From: Halorussus gelatinilyticus
Lineage (GTDB): Archaea > Halobacteriota > Halobacteria > Halobacteriales > Haladaptataceae
DNA: 64,000 bases
Assembly (NCBI RefSeq): GCF_023238445.1
Contig: NZ_CP096658.1
Location: 2,790,001 to 2,854,000, forward strand
Direction of reading: 5' to 3'
The notes below the pieces were generated by a model. It was not told where the DNA came from. It made no database searches and worked only from the letters and a program-made list of their open reading frames with translations. Both the position numbers and the translations under genes were made by a program. Shown one piece after another: positions 59,759 to 64,000 of the stretch (the first letter of the stretch is position 1; the number at the start of each line of letters is the position of its first letter).

Positions 59759-59941
59759 GACGGGGAAGGACGAACACGCGCGACTGGTGAACGTGCGGCC
59801 GGTGACGGTGGGAAGACAGGCGACCGCGAGGACGAAAACGGGACGATAGCGAAGACGAAATTAGGACGACTGCGCCCGAAAAACGAAAGGAGCGACCGAA
59901 CCCCGAAACGCGAATCCCGAAACTCGACGCCGACCGGCGCG

Positions 59942-61251
59942 CTACTTCAGCGCCGCGTAGGGGTTCAGTTCGCCAGCGCCGTAGTAGGTCTTCTCGAACT
60001 CCTCGGGCACCTCGGCGGTGTTCCGGAGGCGCTCGCGGACCTGCCCCGCGTTGAGCCGGGGTTCTGGCTCCGGACGAGCGCGACAGCGCCGGCGACCTGC
60101 GGCGCGGCCATCGAGGTGCCGGCAATCCACGAGTAAGTGTAGTTCGCGCCCACGTAGTCGCCGTCGGCGTCGAACTGCGGCTCCGCGAGCGTGTTCAGCA
60201 CCATGTCGTAGTACCAGCCGGTCGGGAAGTCGGGGTCGTAGTTCCCGCCGGGCGCGGCCACGTCGATGGCGTTGGTGCCGTAGTTGGTGTAGTTCGCGGG
60301 CGTGTAGGTCGGGGATTCGAGACCGTCGGCACCGTGGTTGAACCCGAGCGGACCGGTCGCGCTGACCGACAGCACGTTGGCCGCCTCGTTCGGGAGGCTG
60401 ATGAACTTGCCGTCGTGTTGGAGGTCCGCTGCGTCGTTGCCTGCAGAGGTGACGACGACGGTGCCCTGATTCTTCGCGTAGCTCGTCGTCCGGTTGAGAA
60501 CTTTGCCGTAGAACTGGCCGTTGGCCGTCCGGGAGACGGGATACGCGCCGAGGCTCATGTTCGCGGCGTCACAGTCGATGCGCGCGCTGTAGACGACCGC
60601 CGCCACGATGTCGGCGAACGAGGCGTTCTCGCTCGGCGAGAAGACCCGACAGTCCACGATTTCCGTGCCGGGCGCGGAGCCGACCGTCCCGACCTCGTTC
60701 CGGTCGTTGGCCGCGACGTGGGTGCCGTGGTAGCCGCCGTACGGTCCGGCCGCGCCGTAGCCGTCGCCGGTGAAGTCCTTCGAGAGGTCTTCGTTGACCG
60801 CGTGCTGGAGGTCGGGGTGGCCCGCCGCGACCCCGGTGTCGATGACGGCGACGCGGGTGCCCTCGCCGCGCGTAATCTCGTGAGCCTCCGGGACGTTCTG
60901 GGCCTGCTTGTCCCACTGGGGGGAGTAGCGCGGTTCGTCCGACGCGCTCTCGTCCGTGGTGGGCGAGTCGCGTCCGGCCGGGAGGTCGAGCGAGTAGGTG
61001 CTGTCGGCGGCGTACGTCGCGCCGAGCGACTCCACGTCGGACTCCGCGCCCTCCACGACCAGCAGGTCGATTTCGGGGAGCGCGTGAACCACGTCGAGAC
61101 CCGCCGCCTCCGCTTCGGACTGGCTGGTCTCGCTGCTATCCACGAGGAACCTCTCGTCGGACGACGCGACCGTCACCGTGCTTCCGACCGCGATGCCACC
61201 GAGTGCTGTGCCGCTGACTTTGAGGAACGACCGTCTGTCGTAACCGACCAT
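59942..61251 (-). pseudogene. Secreted subtilisin-like serine protease (halolysin type) with a frameshift
   Basis: The Tat signal DRRSFLKVSGTALGG opens a pre-pro S8 protease with the catalytic triad intact: Asp138 (VAVIDTGV), His178 (GTHVAA) and Ser380 (GTSMAAPQVAG). The prodomain is at about 40-110. After VALVRSQNP (about residue 397) the frame leaves the normal C-terminus; the missing helix (RLNAGQVRERLRNTAEVPEE) and the end YYGAGELNPYAALK are found in another frame to 59942. One base missing in the G run at 60058-60061 (C run on the minus strand) would restore it. The His loop HGTHVAANDRNE also looks shorter than the usual GTHVAG-TVAA. The frameshift may be real or a sequencing error. Confidence 0.8.
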
Positions 61252-61254
61252 GAA

Positions 61255-61310
61255 TTATTTCTAGAACCCATTTATTATAATATCTTTTCAAATTATTCAT
61301 ATTATAAAAT
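61255..61310 (-). promoter_or_regulatory. Promoter region of the subtilase gene
   Basis: About 55 nt immediately upstream of the subtilase ATG are extremely AT-rich, with TATAATAT and TATTATAA stretches on the minus strand at about 61270-61310. This is the strongest AT island in the right half of the window, and it contrasts with the GC-rich DNA on both sides. Confidence 0.55.
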
Positions 61311-61452
61311 TGAGCGCCGAACAGTCTCCGAGAGTAGGAGCAACGGCGCGGTGCCGACGAGACTCGCCGCCAGCGGCGTCGAGAGCGGAGACCGGTGTCG
61401 AGCGCGTTGAAGCCACCGGGGTTTTTTGTCCGGCTCTCGTCAGATACCACCG

Positions 61453-62526
61453 ATGGTCGAGTTCGTCATCGTCGCCCGAATGCTCGGCGGCATCGGGCTC
61501 CTGTTGGGGAACGCCTACTTCGTGACCATCGAGTTCGCCATGACTCGGGTCCGGCAGTTCACGGAAGGCGAGTTCGCGGGCGCGAGGGGTCTGGAGCGCG
61601 CGTGGGAGATGACCGACCGCCTCGAAATCTACCTCTCGGGGTGTCAGCTGGGCATCACCGTCTGTAGCGTCGGGTTGGGCGTCGTCGCCGAACCCGCGCT
61701 CGCGCACCTCCTGATGCCCGTCGCCGAACTGACCGGTCTCGGTTCCCACGCGGTGGCGGCTATCGCCGCGCTCGCCGTCATCAACCTCATGCACGTCGTC
61801 GTCGGCGAGCAGGCCCCGACGTACCTCGGCATCGAGCGCACGAAGGCCGTCGCCGGGTACGGCTCCGCGCCGCTGTACTACTGGACGAAGCTCATGTCGC
61901 CGATCATCGTCCTCGCGGACAAGGCCGCCAAGTGGTTGCTCTCGCTGTTCGGCGTCGAGATCACTCGGTCGTGGACCGAGGCCGAGGAGGGCGACGAGGT
62001 GTCGAGTCGCGGCGACGCCCGCCGGATGATGGGCGACATGCTCCGCGAGGCCGGACTCGAAGAGGAGCGCGAAGAGGAGGTTCTCGCGGCGCTGGACATC
62101 GGGACGATGCCGGTCCGGAACATCATGGTGGACCGCGAGGACATCGTCCCGCTCTCGACTACGAACGCGCCCGAGGAGAACCTCCGACTCGTCCGCGAGC
62201 GCCCTCACACCCGGTTCCCGCTGGTCGGCGAGGCGCTGGAGGACTTCCGCGGCATCGTCTACACGCCGCCGCTGATAGGCAGGGGCACCGACCTCGTGGA
62301 GGGGTCGCTGACGTGGGAGGAGGTCGCGGCCGAACCGCTCACGGTGGACGCGGACATCGCGGTCAGCGAACTCGTGGACCGATTTCAGGAGGAGCGACAC
62401 GAACTCGCGCTGGTCATCGACGACGGGGAGGTCGTCGGGATGGTCACCGCGACCGACGCCTTCGAGGCGATGATGGGCGAACTCGAAGACCCCTTCGACG
62501 ACGAGACGGCCGACGCGACGGTCTGA
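61453..62526 (+). CDS. CNNM/CorC-type membrane protein with CBS pair (hemolysin-like)
   Basis: A 357-residue protein. The DUF21/CNNM membrane domain (about 1-180) has four hydrophobic segments and the motif LSGCQLGITVCSVGLG, with LEIYLSG before it. Two CBS domains follow (about 215-330: MPVRNIMVDREDIVPL and ELALVIDDGEVVGMVTATDAFE). The C-terminus is a short acidic tail with no CorC/HlyC C-terminal domain. The family is linked to magnesium or cobalt export and regulation, and is often misnamed hemolysin. The start at 61453 (MVEFVIVARM) is preferred over 61426, since it places the first membrane helix at the N-terminus. Transcribed divergently from the subtilase. Confidence 0.85.
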   Translation: MVEFVIVARMLGGIGLLLGNAYFVTIEFAMTRVRQFTEGEFAGARGLERAWEMTDRLEIYLSGCQLGITVCSVGLGVVAEPALAHLLMPVAELTGLGSHAVAAIAALAVINLMHVVVGEQAPTYLGIERTKAVAGYGSAPLYYWTKLMSPIIVLADKAAKWLLSLFGVEITRSWTEAEEGDEVSSRGDARRMMGDMLREAGLEEEREEEVLAALDIGTMPVRNIMVDREDIVPLSTTNAPEENLRLVRERPHTRFPLVGEALEDFRGIVYTPPLIGRGTDLVEGSLTWEEVAAEPLTVDADIAVSELVDRFQEERHELALVIDDGEVVGMVTATDAFEAMMGELEDPFDDETADATV

Positions 62527-62563
62527 GGGGGGATCCCTACGAGTCGCCGCGCTTCCGGCGCGG

Positions 62564-63349
62564 TCAGCCCTGCACCGTGCCGGTGGCGAGGTCCTTCAGC
62601 TTTCCTTCGACCGTGTAACTTGGCGTCTCGACCTCGATGGTCGAGTCCGGGCCGACCTCGTGGAACTTGAGGTGGAGTTCGTAGCTCCCGGCGTCGGAGA
62701 TGTCGGTCGATTCGACCTGTCCGCTCGGTCGGTGGCGCGCCCACGCGTTCTCGCCGGCGAGCGAGGTCGCGGTTTCGCCGCTGATGACCCAGCTCTTGGG
62801 CTTGCTGGTCACGTTGTTTCCCCGCATCGGGTAACCCTTCTTGTGCCACTTCCAGAACCCCTCGTCGATGACGTAGACGTTCTTATAGCCCGCGTTGATG
62901 AGTTGCGAGGCGCGAATCGACGAGAGGTGGTGAGGACAGCCACAGTAACAGACGATGCGGTCGTCCTTGGGCCAGTCCATTACCGGATCGGCGTCGGCGC
63001 GTCGCTTCTTGGAGGCCTGACTCAGGACCGCACCGTAGATGTGGGACTCCTTGTAGGACTTCTTCCCGCGGGCGTCCGCGAAGCGGGCCTCCCCACGCTT
63101 GTACCAGTAGTGGGCCACGTCGATGGGTGCCAGCGGCACCTCCACGCCGTTCTCCTTCACGGTGCCGAACGACGAGGTGTCGATGCTCCGCTCGGTCGGT
63201 TTGTCGTCGAACGCGGGCGGGTAGCCGTCCGTGTCACCGTCGGTCGGCGTCACCGACAGTTTCGCGCCGCTTCCGCCGCCGCCTCCGAGACACCCGGCAG
63301 TCACCGAGAGCGACGCCACGCTGCTCGCCAAGAACGTTCTTCGTTTCAT
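62564..63349 (-). CDS. Rhodanese-like domain lipoprotein
   Basis: A 261-residue Tat lipoprotein: MKRRTFLASSVAS then TAGC (Cys about 19). A rhodanese-like fold follows (about 75-175) with FADARGKKSYKESHIYGAV and the active-site loop VCYCGCPHHLSSIRA; the catalytic loop Cys is present among three nearby cysteines, an unusually Cys-rich site. A C-terminal domain of about 75 residues is beta-rich, ending VETPSYTVEGKLKDL, and resembles no family I can name. Exported rhodaneses handle sulphane sulphur or cyanide; the substrate is unknown. The 129-nt gap upstream contains an AT-rich promoter patch. Confidence 0.8.
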   Translation of the reverse strand: MKRRTFLASSVASLSVTAGCLGGGGGSGAKLSVTPTDGDTDGYPPAFDDKPTERSIDTSSFGTVKENGVEVPLAPIDVAHYWYKRGEARFADARGKKSYKESHIYGAVLSQASKKRRADADPVMDWPKDDRIVCYCGCPHHLSSIRASQLINAGYKNVYVIDEGFWKWHKKGYPMRGNNVTSKPKSWVISGETATSLAGENAWARHRPSGQVESTDISDAGSYELHLKFHEVGPDSTIEVETPSYTVEGKLKDLATGTVQG

Positions 63350-63478
63350 CTATGGGTACTATTAGCAAATGACGCGATATTAATTTTACCGTATTCAGAT
63401 ACTGAGTTAGCGCGCGGAAAATTAGCGCGGCGCGGGAGCGAACGCATCCCGACCGGAGCGCGGCGGTTCGCGCGCCGG

Positions 63479-64000
63479 CTACTCGACCGAAATCGACCGG
63501 TCGCAGACGTCCCGGAACCGGCCGAACGTCTCGTCGGTGACCGCCTCCCGGACGGTGCAGTAGGCACCGCAGGCTTCCTTCCGGCGGACGTTCGAGACCA
63601 TCGAGTCGAACAGTCGGAAGACCTGCTCTTCCCGACCGTACATCAACAGGACGTTCACGTTGTCCACGACGACCCAACCGCCGCGCATGACGTACTCCAT
63701 CGCCTTCGAGAGGCGGATGCTGATGCCGGTCAGGTCGCTGGGGTCCACCGGGTCGGTCGTCCAGAGCGGCCCGTCGTACTCGGTCGGCGACCCCGTGACC
63801 GGGACGACGCCGACCTTCTGGGGGTCGCCGCCGCGGCGTTCGACCAGCGACTCGACCTTGCCGGGCGCGGCGGTGGCCGAGACGACCAGCAGATTCTCGA
63901 ACGCGTCGTCCGGCAGGGCGTTCAGCGGCGACCCCATCGAGGGCACCGACACGAGCGCCTGCTCGCCGGGGTCGAGCGAGAACGCCGGGCCGTCAGTCGT
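63479..64000 (-). CDS. DUF7504-like KaiC/RecA-fold protein, C-terminal part (cut by window edge)
   Basis: At least 173 residues; the gene starts beyond the window end, because the frame stays open through residues FSLDPGEQALVSVPSMG to position 64000. Visible are a strand FENLLVVSATAAPGKVES and a RecA Walker-B-like strand GGWVVVDNVNVLLMYG, followed by EEQVFRLFDSMVSNVRRK and a terminal region with the cysteines CGAYC and VCD. This resembles the N-terminal domain of the gene at 43694 without its winged helix. Function is unknown; such proteins are probably signalling partners in haloarchaea. Confidence 0.65.
   Translation of the reverse strand, partial: TTDGPAFSLDPGEQALVSVPSMGSPLNALPDDAFENLLVVSATAAPGKVESLVERRGGDPQKVGVVPVTGSPTEYDGPLWTTDPVDPSDLTGISIRLSKAMEYVMRGGWVVVDNVNVLLMYGREEQVFRLFDSMVSNVRRKEACGAYCTVREAVTDETFGRFRDVCDRSISVE

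Noticed and set aside
59745..60125. A 126-residue minus-strand frame over the subtilase end
   Set aside because: It is Arg/Pro/Ser-rich, with no motif. The useful frame here is the displaced C-terminus of the subtilase ending at 59942.

Overview
This 64 kb window is chromosomal DNA from a halophilic archaeon (class Halobacteria). The evidence is the high GC content, the strongly acidic proteins, several Tat (twin-arginine) signal peptides, TTTAAG-type TATA boxes placed about 26-30 nt before start codons (leaderless genes), and haloarchaea-specific families such as HalX response regulators, halocyanin and TrmB regulators. No rRNA, tRNA, CRISPR array or intact insertion sequence was recognised. 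The first and last genes run off the window.

Layout. 0-8.4 kb: the start of DNA ligase LigA, a TrpE/PabB synthase, an orphan oligopeptide-binding protein, two overlapping type IV pilins, a homing-endonuclease-associated-repeat protein, a halocyanin-like lipoprotein and an M48 protease. 8.5-24 kb: mainly single metabolic genes, namely a bacterial-type leucyl-tRNA synthetase, MoxR ATPase, FAD oxidases, an alpha/beta hydrolase, a histidine kinase, a carotenoid oxygenase and a ThDP decarboxylase. 24.6-31.4 kb: a transglutaminase/DUF58 operon of four genes whose usual MoxR partner lies 12 kb away. 31.4-39.7 kb: cytochrome P450, small zinc-ribbon and membrane proteins, and a three-gene ABC-2 exporter whose middle gene is fused to a PrsW-like membrane protease. 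39.8-43 kb: four copies of one promoter-like element around a BAAT-type lipoprotein hydrolase and a gene resembling haloarchaeal RNA polymerase subunit epsilon. 43-51 kb: a HalX/HTH signalling pair, a GlmU-like enzyme, ferredoxin, ferritin-like protein and an Hrq1/MrfA-type helicase. 51-54.5 kb: a thioredoxin fold without cysteines, two zinc ribbons (one with no start codon), and a small operon headed by two iron-box (DtxR/IdeR-like) operators. 54.5-64 kb: a TrmB-RND exporter operon with a palindromic operator, a frameshifted subtilase, a CNNM/CorC protein and a rhodanese lipoprotein.

The most interesting parts are non-coding. They are a roughly 170-nt structured repeat with compensatory base changes between its two copies, a second dispersed repeat family with four copies, a 26-bp iteron array carrying CGACATGTCG, the four-copy promoter element, and the tandem iron boxes. 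They suggest shared regulatory or RNA elements scattered through an otherwise ordinary core chromosome.
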